From Durusdinium trenchii (taxonomy: Eukaryota > Sar > Dinophyceae > Suessiales > Symbiodiniaceae): 64,000 nucleotides of DNA. Below the pieces are notes generated by a model. It was not told the origin of the DNA. It saw nothing but the letters and a program-made list of their open reading frames with translations, and searched no databases. The position numbers and the translations under genes were made by a program. The stretch covers positions 174,224 to 238,223 of the forward strand of contig CAXAMN010018891.1 in the NCBI GenBank assembly GCA_963970005.1, read 5' to 3'. Below are positions 30,943 to 43,852 of the stretch, piece after piece; positions within the stretch are counted from its first letter, which is position 1; each line of letters opens with the position of its first letter.

Positions 30943-33900
30943 GTATTAGTAGTAGTAGTAGTAGTGGTAGTATTGGTAGTAGTGGTAGTAGTGGTAGTAG
31001 TAGTGGCAGTAGTAGTGGTAGTAGTCGTACTAGTAGTAGTACTAGTAGTAGTACTAGTGGTAGTACTAGTAGTAGTACTAGTAGTAGTACTAGCACTAGT
31101 AGCAGTAGCAGTAGCAGTAGTAGTAGTAGCAGTAGCCGTGGTGTAGTAGTGTAGTAGTGTAGTAGTGTAGTAGTGTAGTAGTGTAGCAGCAGCAGCAGCA
31201 GCAGCAGCAGTAGGAGTAGGAGTAGGAGTAGTAGTAGTAGTAGTAGTGGTGCGCAGCGCCTCCCCGGCAATGCAAATCAAGTATAGACAGCGCTATCCCC
31301 CTACTGGGAAATACCCTACCAGCGAGCTAGCACCCCACTGGGAAGCTATCTCTCTACTAGGGAGTTACCAAGACAGCGGAAAAGGAGACCAAGGGACTAG
31401 GTCTAGGTGCCCGCTGGATCAAGAGACCGAAGCAGCAGGGGACCAGCGGAGTAGGAGAGCAAGAGACCAGCGGACCAGGAGACCGAAGGACCACGGGACC
31501 AGCGGACCAGAGGACCAAAGGACCAGCGGACCAAAGGACCAGGGGACCTAGTCGGGATTTCTTTTTGATCCTGATGCCGTTCTGGAGGTGGGCGGCGAGC
31601 GGAGCAAACACCCACGATGGCTTTCGCTATGTTGTATATGTTGTTGCGACTTCTAAGAACAACCCCAGAAATCATCATAAATCAGCAACATTTCTGAGAA
31701 CACCTCAATCGGAGCAATCCGCACCTCTTCCAGCCGAATGCCATGAGAGGCCCAGAACCATGCTCGATCAACTTCGAAGACTAGGTACCTCGAGGTCAGA
31801 TCCACATCTTTTCACTAAGGAGTCAGAGCACAAGCGATGGGGCCCAGGTCTAGTGATTCTTGTCACCTGAGATTCTCAAGATCTGAACATGAGATCAAAT
31901 GTCAACAGTAGTAGCAGCAGGCGCCTTAAATGCCATCTCAAATCGCCCCGTTTCTGCTCAAGTCCGCAGGAGGGGATGGAGGATCAACAATGGTTGAACG
32001 CGGTGAACGAAAGAGAACGTTGCTTATAGAATCTTTCAAGGGTTCGTCATCATTCGTCTCACATAGACCCCCGAAGTTTTGGCAACTCAAACTCCCAGTC
32101 TGGCCTCACCCGTCGCTGCGTCAACAGCTTCTGTGCGCCAAGGATCACCTCAAATAGCAATGCAATTCTGGCACTAAGCACCATGACTTAGCTTTCAAGT
32201 GTATCATTCAAATCATACGAGGCTTTCAAATCAGCCACCAATCGGTGAAGTGGTGTGGTTGAGTATGATCTGAATTAACTATGAGTCCAAAGATTGATTA
32301 TTCAAAAATATTGTTCAAAGTTCCTTTAACCTGTTTGCCGAAGAAGGAGAGCGACCAAAGGCGCAGTGTTGCCTGACAAAACATTGGAGGGGTACTTGAG
32401 AGGTTTGTGTGGGTGTGCACATTTCAGGCATCAGACAGTGACTTTACTCGTGTTCTTTTCAAGAATTGCTTTGAGGCCTCCGTGCCCATGTTCTGAATGT
32501 AGACCGTCGAAACTTGGCAGCACCGCGGACTGAATTTGGGGTGGTCGGGGTTCTGAAACTGAGACTGGAAACATCTGGAAACTATATCATTCATGTGAAT
32601 TCATGTGTAACTCTCCGGCCAGTTTTAGAAGCGACACAAATTGATTATCAGGTGGCACTGAAGATTCAGTAACTCATTGAATCTTGGCTACGACAAAAGT
32701 AAAGAAAAAAGCAAAGGTCAACAATCCCTTCAGTGTGGGCAGTACACCGCGAAGCAGGGCTATATCTTTCATAATTGCCCTTGCCAAGCATGTTGTGCAG
32801 CTGAGGTGCCAAAGGGTCAAACCCCTCAGCATCGATCTTCAGAAGAAAGACCTCTCCCTGGCAGTGATAGTGTGGTCGGTTTTGGTCATGCATCTTGTCG
32901 GATTGGTTCGAACTTGACGGCTGTCCCGACCGGATTCATTCTTTGGCCATTGATATTAGGTTGGAGGCCATCTCTGATAGGTTGGAGGCCATCGCTAGCA
33001 GGTTGGAGGCCATGACCATTAGGTGGGAAGCCATCGCCATTAGGTTGGAGGCCATCACTCTTAGGATGGAGGCCATCTTTGTTAGGTTGGAGGCTATCGC
33101 TATTAGGATGGAGGCCATCGCTATTAGGTTGGTTGGAAGCTGTTCCTGCTTAATGGGGGTGTGACAGCCTCCAGGCTTTGTGCTGCTGGCATAGATCCAA
33201 ACTAAAGCTGCCAAATGCGGCAGGCGGCCGGTCTAATTGTGAGGGGATTGGATCCCACAGGCTTTCTATAGACAGATTAAATTTCACTATATATACTATA
33301 TACAAAAATAATGTGACGTGATGTCCTCACTTTGTGGGCCTGGAAGCGGCGATTCTCAAGGTAGGAGTCCAAGGACACCACATTCACGCTGTAGGCTGCA
33401 CTGGTGTTCTGCTGCTGTCTGCCGACGCTCACCTCCCAATAGCTTGGTAGGCTCATTGTTTGGCAAACAAATCTGAAGGAAAATGTGTCATCGATGTCCC
33501 TACTCCTCTGAGATAAGATTGCCATGAAAGCTGGGCACGTGACGCGGCCGGAATTCAGTCTTGCCTTCGGCGACAAGGACCCGCCCTCACCCTGGCCATA
33601 GAGGAGCTGCTTTCCAGGTTTGTCAGACACAGCTGCTTGCACCAGGTTAACCTCGGCACCTGTGCAAGAATGCCACTTGACTCTTGAACTTCGGCTACAG
33701 AACCCAATCATGCTCAAACAGTCAGACACAATTTAAGCGAACAGGTAGAACTACCCTTTCCATCAAAATGAGTCATTGGGATGCAATAATCTTTCTTGTG
33801 TGTGGGTGTCCTGAAATACTCTCAGTCGCACAAATCGAACTAGTTGTCAAATTTGTTATCCGGGTCCCAGAGCTGTGCAAGCAAAATGAACCAACATAGT

Positions 33901-34528
33901 GACCATGCCCGTGTCCAAATAAGCACAGTGCGCCTTGACCCCGGCGCCAGCGACGCATTTCCCTCCGCAGGATAGCACAATTGGCTGGATGTGGCTCAAA
34001 GAGCACCAACTCCAGGTGCTCCTCGGGTGATCAAAAGATTTTAGCGGTGACTCTATGACCAACTCCAATTCCCGTTGAACTGACGTCAACCTCCATCCAA
34101 ATGTAAAGGCGAAACTTTGGCACAGCAAAATGGCCTGCGGCACTCGTTCGTCCCACAAGAAGGTGCTTGCCTTCAAGCAGGTTTGCTGGGAGTCCAGAAA
34201 AGTAACGCCTGTGTGAACCACTCTCGCCATGTTCTGGCTTTATGAACCAGTGCCAAAGCTCATTGTATCTAGCCCAGGGACATAGCCTTGAATGGGTCAG
34301 CCCCCATCGGTCATTTCCTATCCCATGTCCACCGTGTATGACTACGGCTTTTGTCAGGAGTCCCAAATGCCAAGGTCGATGAGGCACCACTACAAAGGAC
34401 ATCGGTCTCATGAAACTTGACTAGATAAACTAGCTCCTCAACCCGCCTGGCCCAGAACGCTCAGGATGGCCTTACTGGCATTTCCGTGGTGAGCACCCAC
34501 ATCCATCAGCAGGCCATGGCGCCCGGAC
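30210..34528 (-). CDS. FkbM-family SAM-dependent methyltransferase
   Basis: Nine exons: 34528-34447, 34021-33934, 33659-33565, about 33414-33331, 32857-32810, 32148-32105, 31788-31725, 30762-30709 and 30317-30210 (stop). Family motifs appear in order: DVGAHHGNAS (SAM-binding motif I), LFEPHPANCAILRR (motif II acidic loop), QAAVSDKPG, VVSLDSYL, KIDAEGFD, YLVFEVDRAWF, GYLCFV and, near the C-terminus, WSNV. Codon phases agree at every join. The donors are GC in six introns and GT in two; acceptors are AG. FkbM enzymes transfer methyl groups to hydroxyls of sugars and small molecules; the substrate here is unknown. The 5' exons are missing. Candidates at 35109-35054 and 35319 lie on the same strand but do not join in phase. 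Introns hold three satellite arrays. Confidence 0.85.
30880..31255. repeat. AGT/AGC microsatellite in an FkbM intron
   Basis: Imperfect AGT, AGC and ACTAGT units. It lies in the intron between FkbM exons 7 and 8. Confidence 0.95.
31440..31552. repeat. GGACCA-type minisatellite
   Basis: About ten units of roughly 10 bases (GGACCAGCG, GGACCAAAG and variants), in the same FkbM intron. Confidence 0.85.
32945..33133. repeat. GGTTGGAGGCCATCGCTATTA minisatellite (~9 units)
   Basis: A 21-bp unit repeated about nine times with point changes, in the intron between FkbM exons 4 and 5. It is the longest array of the dispersed family. It translates as RLEAIAI repeats, but its intronic position argues against coding. 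Confidence 0.92.
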
Positions 34529-35053
34529 CTGGAGTCAAAACGGAGATTGAATACGTGGAAGAAGTGATTCCAAGATATCGCTTCCCTGAGACTGAGAAGA
34601 CTTGGAAGGGTTTCAAGAATTTTTTGAGAAGTCATGTCCAGGGATTGAGGGATATTGAAGACTTCACTGAGTATTTCATCCTTCAACATCCTTCATTTCA
34701 GGTCATGGCATTTCATCCTGCGTTTTCTGAGATCGGAACAACAGCAACAACAACAACAACAACATGGTCCTCGTTCAACTTAGCCGATTCCGACCTATTG
34801 GTTGATGTTCGCCATCGAAAAATAATCATCAGGGATCATCAGGGCACTCCTTGATATGGCTGCACTAAGGCCCCCAACACCCAACTGTTCAATGACTAAA
34901 ATACACACAAAATAAACCGGAGCTCAAGAGCCGTGGTGTCTAGCCGAGTCTAGCCGAAGAAACAAAAAACGAGATGTCAAAATGGAATCTACACCGGATA
35001 TGACCGGATGGTATTCAGTTGGTTGGCACAGCCACGCTGTGTCACACCCCTGC

Positions 35054-35319
35054 CTGCCTCTCAAAGACCTGCTTCAGCGGCCCCAGCAAGGCTTCCACGC
35101 CGACGACTCCTGGGGTCCAGGAGGAGCAGCTTTGGGGTTGGGCAATTGCAGGAATATCAACTGTGGATTGTTCAAATTCTTTAGTGCCACTCCCATCATT
35201 CTTGAATCCTTGAGTACAACTGTTAAGTGGCAACAGTCCTCCAACATGTTGCTTCAATCCAAGTGGCCATTCCAGAACCAAAGCGCCCGCCTGGCGATCT
35301 GGCCAAAGTACGCCCTCGC
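35054..35319 (-). CDS. Two exon candidates upstream of FkbM
   Basis: 35109-35054 follows CCCCAG and reads VVGVEALLGPLKQVFERQ, with a GC donor. An earlier block from 35319, after TTGCAG, can read ARAYFGQIARRALWFWNGHL. Both may be 5' exons of the FkbM gene. The next known exon needs a different phase, so at least one exon is missing. Confidence 0.3.
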
Positions 35320-35361
35320 CTGCAAGGGACTCCATCGATATGCCAGCAGTGTGCCAAATCT

Positions 35362-35404
35362 TGGTTGGTTGGTTGGTTGGCTGGCTGGCTGGCTGGTTGG
35401 TTGG
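35362..35404. repeat. GGTT/GGCT tetranucleotide repeat
   Basis: About ten TTGG/CTGG units. Confidence 0.9.
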
Positions 35405-36299
35405 GAGACTACCTTGGAGCATTCAGCAGAATCCTAAACCTTCCGTTGATTCCAACTGCGCTTGGAGCAAAACCATTCTCCCCTCCCCTCTTTCCAGCTT
35501 CAAGCCTTGAGCCGTTCTGTCTCGCGCCCATGCCACAGGCGATAACGTCGGCTGTGGTTTCCCCATTCAGCCAGGCTGGGACGCACCCTTGGTTTCAATG
35601 ACAGCAACGGACTGAAATGAAGACTCCCCTCCACAAGATTATTTAACATAGGCCACGTAAGTTGTGCCACTTCCCCAGGATAAAGTTGCTGGCCTTACCA
35701 TATCTGTTTGCTCAAGAGATGACAGTTGACATCAATGTTTGATACGATGGCAAAGAATGTTGTACCACAGCAAATGCTTATTGTAACAACTACACATAGC
35801 AACTTTGGAAGTCACTGGAAAATGCATGTCGCCTGAAGTTCAGCCACTTGACTAATGTTGTCAATGTAGTTACAGTAGTTCCTTTGCCTCCAAGCTTCAG
35901 CAGCCCGAAGAGCAAAGCGTCCACCCACATGTGGGTAGATTCAGCCCCTAGTCCGCCAACACGGCGCCATGGGCTACAGGAAAAAAACAGAACAGCAGCT
36001 CCTGGGACTGCAGTTTTTCAGGTTCTTTTCATTAGCAATAATAGGCCTAGATTTTACTACATAAACTGCACTCCCATATGCATGATCATTTGGGTCACCT
36101 GAACCTGGTAGCAGACAAGGCAATAGTTGCAGACTCTTGGAACGAGGGAGGCCAAAAACCTTCAAAAAAACAAGAAAACAAAGATACCAAAAAAAATATA
36201 CATTCCCAGCCTCTCTGAAGGGGGGGGGTCCCAGCCAAGACTCTCTGAATATTGATTTTTGTTTTTAATGTTTTGTTTTTTTGTGTTTGTCCACAGGGT

Positions 36300-36520
36300 C
36301 CAACATTTTCCACAGAGTGCTCTGCTGGTAGTGCAGCTTTCTTGACAAATGTTAAGTTTCCTCGCAAATGTGTGTTCTTTTGAGTCAACATTTGTCAAGA
36401 AAACTGCACTGCCAGGAGGGCACCCTGTTAAGATGTGTCAAGACAACTACACTGCGAGGAGGGCACGCTGCTAACCTTTGTTAAGAAAACTACATTGCCA
36501 GGAGTGCACTCTGCAGAAGA
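36300..36520. repeat. ~45-bp tandem repeat plus an inverted copy
   Basis: Three direct units from about 36390 share AAGAAAACTxCACTGCCAGG and GGGCACxCTGxTAA. An inverted unit at about 36300-36355 precedes them. No gene was recognised in 35405-36300. Confidence 0.6.
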
Positions 36521-36789
36521 TTCTGCACTTTGTGAGCACTTCTTGAAGAAAACACGCTAAAACACACCAAAAAAACGTGTTTTCAGAAGTTTGTCCTCTG
36601 TGGGAGGGTTCAGTCAAGACCCTCATAAATATACATTTTTGTGGGTTCTCAAGGTGTTTTTGGTTTTGTCCCATGGGGTCTGCATTTACGTGTTCCATAA
36701 AAGGGTTGATTTTCAAGTGCAAATAAATAAATAAACAACAAAATAAGTATATATTGCATAAAATTAAAGAAATCACACACCTCTAGAAA

Positions 36790-37450
36790 ATCTACTTTCC
36801 CAGAGGTCCAGAGGAAAACTATCAAAACGAAAAGCGTTCAAACAAAGCTCAGTATAGAAGTGATCAACCCCAGAGATCTGGAGGTAAGTTTGTGCAAAAC
36901 ACTTTTTTATATATGTTTATAGAAAGTTATTGAAACATATAAATATTTATTCACAGAGGCCCTTTCTTGTGAAATGCACAGTTTCTATATATAATCTGTA
37001 AACAAATCATCATGCCCAAAGATCTGGTGGACAGCTTTTGAAATGCACCTTGGATATCAGTCTTGAATATAGAAGTGGCCAATCCCGGAAATCTAGGGAA
37101 CAGCTTTTGGAAAAAACACTTACAATGTAGAAGGCAGTTTCAAAAATAGAAATGATTATTTTCAGAAATGAAAAGGTAAGCCTTAAAATAATTGCTTATA
37201 TACCTGCTTCTTAAATATGGAAATAGTTATTCTCAGAGATTTAAAGGAAAGCGTTTGAACAAAAAGGCGTTCAAATATAGCGGCTTAATGTAAAAAATCC
37301 AGAGATGAAGAGGAAAACTCTTGAATTAGCAGCTTTAAAATATTTAGTTATAGAAGGGATCATTCCAGAGATCTAGAGGAAAACCTTTGGCAGAGAAACT
37401 TTTTTACAAAGCTTTCTTAATATAGACATGATTATTCCAAATATTACTTG
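36790..37450. repeat. Diverged ~70-bp AT-rich tandem array
   Basis: The block CCAGAGATCTAGAGGAAAAC or a variant recurs at about 36797, 36872, 36955, 37020, 37087, 37164, 37235, 37302 and 37365, that is every 63-83 bases, each followed by TTTTGAA-like and preceded by ATAGAAATGATTATT-like sequence. AT content is clearly higher than elsewhere. There is no coding signal here or in 37451-38399. Confidence 0.65.
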
Positions 37451-38399
37451 AACAAGCCTATCTGTCTACCTAAAAGGCAATGTGTTGACCTAGTTCCCAG
37501 CACTCCCAGGGCAATAAAACACTGTAAAACACAGGATTTTATATCATTGTCTTAAACTCACACCCCCCAGCAACACCTGCTCTCTGGAATTAATTAGACT
37601 TGGCCAAGTTATAAGTTATTTTCTAAGAAATATGAGATGTGACCCTATACTGGCTATGCCAAAGTCTTACTATACCTTAGTCTAAAGAACATTTTAGCTT
37701 TTGCAGTAAAGGTACCCTTCTCACACCCAATTGTCTTGCCAAACTCTCACCTTCTAGCTCTGCCATCACAAGAAGGCCAGGCTCAAAAGCAACTTAACAC
37801 TAGACGCTGATGAGCCACAACACTAGTATACACATATATTCAATCACATTCAATCTTCTAAAAAACTGCACTCCCACAGCCTGCCACTCTCAAAAAAAAG
37901 GGAAGTAAAAAATGGTGGCGTGGCGCGTAGGGGGCAGCTAGTTTGTCTGTCCTTTGATCCGTTGTGATTGCCTTGCCCTAAAGTCGAGTACAAAGTAAAT
38001 CGTAATTAGAGGTAATTAGTACTGTTGTGAACTGCATGTTAAAGGCATGCCCCAAACAAGTACCCAAAGCATTCAGTGATCGAACATGTGCGCACTAAGT
38101 CAGTATGACACCACGTCCTTTAGATCTCTTCGCACCATGCACCCGTGCGTATGACCTGACAAACATGAAACGTATGGAAACGTCAATAGGGCAGAAACCG
38201 CCTTTTCTGAGGGCCGCAAGTCGGAATGAACCAAGGCGTGGCACGGTCAAGGTCTCACATGACCCTACCGACCCGACCAGAAAACCTCTTCTGGAGGCAG
38301 GATAGCTCACACTTCTTCAAGGAAGCTCCCGCCGCCCTCTGCTGGAAGAAGCGCTTGCACTAATGATTTGGTTCTCAAATTTTACTCATAAGAACACTT

Positions 38400-38505
38400 C
38401 ACTACTAGGAGCAAGGACGCTACTAGGGGCTCCTGGCCTTACTACTAGGAACAAGAACGCTACTAGGGGCTCCTGGCCTTACTACTAGGAGCAAGGACGC
38501 TGCTC
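38400..38505. repeat. CTACTAGGAGCAAGGACG minisatellite
   Basis: Alternating ACTACTAGGAGCAAGGACGC and TACTAGGGGCTCCTGGCCTT units. A further partial copy is at 38826-38850. Related to the arrays at 44390 and 45045. Confidence 0.85.
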
Positions 38506-38515
38506 GATGTTTGAC

Positions 38516-38634
38516 TCTTGCGACAGCAACTCTCCATCTGTTCGCTTCGCTGTGCTCCACTGCCTCTGCCATCTGCCGCTGGAGCTTTTCGACACTTGCT
38601 GTCAAACCACCCACCTTGGCCTCCAAGGTGTCAC
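38516..38634 (-). CDS. Coiled-coil exon candidate (38.6 kb)
   Basis: Acceptor ACTGAG|G, GT donor, 119 nt, reading LEAKVGGLTASVEKLQRQMA and on. Strong heptad pattern. Gene unknown. Confidence 0.42.
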
Positions 38635-39618
38635 CTCAGTAATTTTGGGCACAGATCTTGGCATCACCGACGAAGCCAAACAAGAAATCATAAGTAATCC
38701 TTCAAGACGGCATACTCCTTAGTGCCGCCAAGAAGGGCATACCGTGTCTGGCCAAAGGATTGCAGGAGGGGCCAGGCTACACCGAAACAAGGGTACAAAA
38801 CAGGTGCAAGTATATATATATATATATTAGTGGCCCCTGGCCTTACTACTATATATATGTACTTGCGATTTGCAATCTCATCGTGTGAGGCTGGATCTAC
38901 TACGTAGCACATACTGGCAAAGTCTCAATGCCCCAAACAAATCTGAAAGCTCTTGGCACAAGGCTGTTCAACAGCACGAGACCTTTTCAACAATGATATT
39001 GCAAGGACTCGGATTGGATACGAAAGAACCATCCCTTTACTATCTGTCTGGTTCTGAGGCACAAAGGCGTGAGGCTTCTTTGGCCTGCGTGTAGGTGTAG
39101 CTCATCATGAAATGCCGGTCCAAAATATATGTCAGCGTTTCACCAATCAGGCAAAAGCGAACTTGGTTGGGCACCAGTGGGCCGTAGACTTTTGGAGGGC
39201 TCCACAACAGGATCACTCACTGTCTCGCTGTGACATGAACCTGCCTCATCCGTGCGCCAAGGCCTGAGATGAAGATTCGACATCCGGTCGTCTAGTTTGC
39301 ATCCAACATGTACTACTGTTCCCTGGCACCCGAGGGCTTTCGCCCCATTCCATAGTCTCAGGAGATCCCCTCTATTGCGTAGTCCACCCTTTTTCAACAT
39401 ATGAGACTTACATTATACAATTTGTGTATGTATATATATATACATATCATACCAAATTCAAAGGAGGATGTATCCACACATAGGATCAAATAAGCAATAT
39501 GTAAACTTCAAAGTCTCGTCTCAGTAGCAGGCTTCTGTCTGTGTTCCAAGTTTAATATAAGAAACTCATTTCTTTTCTGGGCTCCCAGTCGAAGCTTCAG
39601 GCCAATTACGCCCCGCGC

Positions 39619-39772
39619 TGGAGCCTGCTGTTGGTCACAGTTGGTCCAAATTTGGAGGGGTCAAAGGCCTTCATCAGGGCGGAAGGCTTCCCCGACAGCG
39701 AAAGTCTGCCTGAACAGACTGGGCACACGTACTGGGTACATGATTGGACGACGAATGTGTTTCTGCACATCC
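39619..39772 (-). CDS. Cysteine-containing exon candidate
   Basis: Acceptor CCAAG|G, GC donor, 154 nt, reading RNTFVVQSCTQYVCPVCSGR and on, then a Ser/Lys/Pro-rich stretch. The CPVC with nearby cysteines could be half a zinc site. Not recognised. Confidence 0.35.
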
Positions 39773-40411
39773 CTTGGTCCGACAGAATATATAGTTAACA
39801 GTTATACTTTACATATATACAATAGACATTCCAACAACCACCAGCTTTGGGATCCAAGGAAGTCCTTGTCAAGCACTTCATCTGGACAGTGGATGTAACC
39901 ATGAAACAAATGAAACTCCAGGAGTCTACTATCCCCAGCCTCCATCCAAATCAGGCTCACCACCTTTGAGGAGACTGGGAGACAACGAGGCGGAAAGAGC
40001 TTCGGGAGACGAGAGAGGGCCGAGAGGGCAAGCTTTCGGGTGGTTTCCATTTTTTGTCCACACTTCCGCAATGAAAATGATATTGACAGCGATGGTGGCT
40101 GAGCTCATTAGTCAAAGTTCTGGCTCTTCCGAAACCAAAACTATCCCTCAGCTTGACAGCCGCTGAGTAAAGACGGTTAAAAGCTCACCTCTGAGTTCCG
40201 ATTTGGACTTCACCTCTACCGCTTTCAGTCAAGTCGATGCTTGGGTCTCTCAAGAACGTCAGTCAGTGCAATCTGTCAGACGATGTGAACATCATCTCCG
40301 CCAGTCCGGTCACATGTACGCCGTTTCAAGGAGCCTCGCCTGCGCGCTCAAGTTTCCTGATCCTTGTTGCCAAGGACTCCTGAAGATGTTCGGGCAGCAA
40401 AGTTTCTGGAT

Positions 40412-40460
40412 CCAACCTACAAGCAATGGCCTCCAACCTAAGAGCGATGGCCTCCAACTG
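40412..40460. repeat. Dispersed minisatellite copy (reverse)
   Basis: AGCAATGGCCTCCAACCTAA and a second unit, reverse orientation. Confidence 0.75.
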
Positions 40461-40734
40461 CTTATATCCCTATAAATACTTACAATTGTCGATTAGATGG
40501 CTACAAAGGTTGACAGAAGGACAAGGCCTCCACTGAGCGAATTCGCTGTTGCTGCTTCTGCTGCGCCTGGCTTTACACACAGTCAGACCGTGGAGTTGTA
40601 TAGATTGAACCATGGAAACGACCACAAACATATCCGTAAGACGATACAACTCAATGTTGTTCAGATCAATGACTACGAAAGATCGTTCTTGTCCCAAAAC
40701 TACCCCAACCTTCGCACTGATTCACAAAAACCAC

Positions 40735-40824
40735 CGCCTCCTCCGCTACAGACACCGTCAAGCGGAGCTCCAACGCTAAAGTGCGATGTTCCTGCTCCAG
40801 GCGCCCCAGACGGTCCTCAGGCAC
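40735..40824 (-). CDS. Coiled-coil exon candidate (30 codons)
   Basis: Acceptor CTACAG|G, GT donor, phase 0 at both ends, reading EDRLGRLEQEHRTLALELRL and on. 40825-42765 has nothing else I can support. Confidence 0.4.
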
Positions 40825-42765
40825 CTGTAGGGGCACCAATCAATCTGTCAATCAAACTCACAGGATCTATGGCATTGTTATATATACATATACCTGAAAA
40901 GGGAGGGGACGAAAGCCACAGCACACAGCAAACATAGTTTTTCAACGTGTTTTCTTCACAGCCGTCTACGAGGACCTAGCTAGATCCCAGAAGATGGTAT
41001 TCCTTTGCTGGTGCCCTCTTTGTCTTCCCCAAAACCGTGACAAAACGATCAAAAGGGGCACCACCACTGGGCCGCACATGCCCTTCAAACAGACCGCAAA
41101 CATAGTCGTTCAAACGTTCAACGTATTTTCTTTACAACTACTTGGGGGGACTTAGCTAGAACCCAGAAGATTGGCTCCTTTGCTGGTGCCCTTGTCTTCC
41201 CCACAGCCAGGCAGTGGTACTATGTTCCTTGCGGCTGCTACATCAAGAGAAGTGGTCAAAGCATAGGATAAGTGGATTGGGCGATTGATCACCTAGGCTC
41301 TCCTTCTCCTAGGTTACGTACCGCAAGTTACCACAGTCTAAGAAGTCATGTTGGGGGTGCACCTTTTTGTAGCGTGAAAAGGGCCCAAAGCCGGAAACAA
41401 AAGGGCACCCTCTAGATTGGTGTGTGCCCAAGCAAGTTCAAAGGTGCGACTCTCATGGGACTCAACAAGCAGAATGTGGGTAGTCCCCGACCCGTCAGCC
41501 ATAGTCTCCACCTCATACAAAGCCACGACAAGCGACGGGCTGTCCACCTGACCATTTTGTAACGCCAATGATGCGCTATTTAACTTTTTTGGCATCACTT
41601 GCATCACCAACGCCCTTATAAACACACATGTTTACTACATTTTGCCCACAACTTGTTCGCTCTCCCCAACCAGGCTCTGGATTCACCCTCCCGAAAGGTC
41701 CAATCTCGCAACCACCCCCCCCACACACACCCTAGTACTCACTTCGTTCGCCCATCAAGCACTCCAGCCTAGCCTATCGGCTGGTTTTCATAATACAGAT
41801 ATATATATATATGCATTACATATTTACATAACATTACAAACACATATACTCATGTTGATACGTGACATGGCGTAAGTTATTATTGCAACAAAACTGCATA
41901 GAAAAAAGTTACAAAAGACTGAGGCGTGATGACACGAAGCTAAATCCATCGGTCTCTTTGACCACAACTTCATGCACTTGATCGAATGGTTGTTGTGTTA
42001 TATTAAATGAAAAAGAAAAGCCACGCCGCTCCTGGACTGCATCTCTTCGCTTCAAGTCCTGCATAAAAAGGAATGATGTGCATGTGCATCTCCCATGCCC
42101 GGAAACACCTGGTGTCCAAAATGATTAGGCATGATTAGGCCTCCTTATTTCTCGGCCACTCAGATTTGAAAACTTTCTCCTCTCTAACTTGGCATGTAGT
42201 GTGGGAGTGAACGAGCTGCTTGAGTTATTTTCTGTTAGTCTGGCAGTTGGTCGCGGTCTGTGCCCCACTGCTTCCCCTGCGAAGCATAAATTTAAAATAT
42301 AGATAATATAGAAATCAAACAACATGATAAGGCTTATGATAAGGTGAATCTGAACAAGAGCCCACAAAAAGTGGGATGGCCCGCCAATGAGTTGTAAGTT
42401 CTTGTCTGCCCCAAAAGGATTGCAACTACGCCGCATGGCCAGACGGGTTTACACACCAGTCTTCTGTCCTGCACAGCTGATCGAATTTCCTTCGCACCCT
42501 ACACAAGGTTTTGCTCATACCAAGATGCGGATAGAATTGTTGGATCATCTGCAAATACAGGCCAATGGAATGGACCCTGATGCCTTGAACAAACGGCGTC
42601 TGGAGGTGTTCTATTCTGAAATGAACCCACTTGAGATAGTAGTTTCCTGGTAAGGACTTCCCCCAGTTGCAGCCTAGGCCTAACAAGTACCCTGAAGATG
42701 AACTCAGATTTCCTCTACAACAAACCCTGCGATTGTCAGCAAGGTGCACCAAACAAACCCAGATC

Positions 42766-42826
42766 CTCATGCGGTTTTGCCGCACCTCTAGGCGGTCCAG
42801 ACGGATCAGCAAAGCCCGTTGCTCCT
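42766..42826 (-). CDS. Coiled-coil exon candidate (61 nt)
   Basis: Acceptor TCACAG|A, GA donor (ATGAG|GA), reading EQRALLIRLDRLEVRQNRM. Similar in character to the 40.8 and 43.9 kb exons. Confidence 0.35.
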
Positions 42827-43852
42827 CTGTGAGGGCCTGACATGTTGTCGACAAAGCACCCAAACTCAGTGCTGAAACCTGTGCTATTCCAAGATATTCC
42901 CAGAGATTCCACACGAGCGTATATATTCCTGGTTGTTGATGGATCAAATTGGCAGCTGTGATGTCGGTTGGGTTTGTGGTGTCGGTTGGGTTTGTGCAGT
43001 CTATTGTCCAACACAGCGTCGCTTCAGCAATGGCAACAACTCCCTAGGGACCGGGTCTACACGCAAAATGCATGAGCGTTGGTAGTTGTGGGAATCCTGC
43101 TTGTGGCTAGTGCTTGCCTGCCTTGTCCCAACGAGGCAAAAGAATCCAAATCCAGGAACTCAACAGTTTAACTCTACCTGATGCGCATGTCAAACCTCTG
43201 GTTCGAGAAATCAACTGCTGCTGCTGCTTCGAGGAAACTCCATGGTGTCTTTGACTTCAATTTAATCTTCCTCTCTTGCACTTTCTGGATCCAAATGCTT
43301 GCGAAAGCATCACACGAGCCCCGGTCGGAAGAAGCGGTGCGCAGCGGCGTGCGGCGTGCGGCTCGCTGGCCTGTGCCAAGCCGGCCAGCTCGGAGGCACG
43401 GCGATCTGAGCGAAGGCTCTGCCCCTGGCAACGCTTGAAAGTCTTAGACAATGTCTTGGATATACATTTACCTGGGTAATTACATCTTAAAAGAGTTTCA
43501 TATCCAAAGACAGGTTCTTAAACAGGGTTGGGATGGACCAGGTCTCCGGCTCCATTGATCGATCTGAAGTGGCAGGCAAAGGTGGCAACACACCATGTCA
43601 GTCAGACTAGAAAAGTGGCTTGAGCACAACGAACATAGCTAGAGGCCACGGAAGGCCAGACCTTGAAAACGGTAGCAAACATCTTAGAGTTTGGGATCCC
43701 ATGCTCAGGAGGCCAAAGCTTTTTGAAGCTCCAGATTGTACTTGAAAGTCTTGAATTTGTACCATGACTTAAGGAAGTTGTCCTGGTCAGGTGTCACGGT
43801 CACGCAACCCCTCAGTCGGAGTGGTTGAGGAAGATGGCTTCACTTTGACAGC

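Noticed and set aside
32895..33214. RLEAIAIRLEAI-type repeat proteins in both directions
   Set aside because: Encoded by the 21-bp minisatellite, which lies in an intron of the FkbM gene.
38095..38310. Open frame with PRLGSFRLAALRKGGFCPID on the minus strand
   Set aside because: Protein-like composition but no splice signals or family evidence; may be part of a repeat. Left unannotated.
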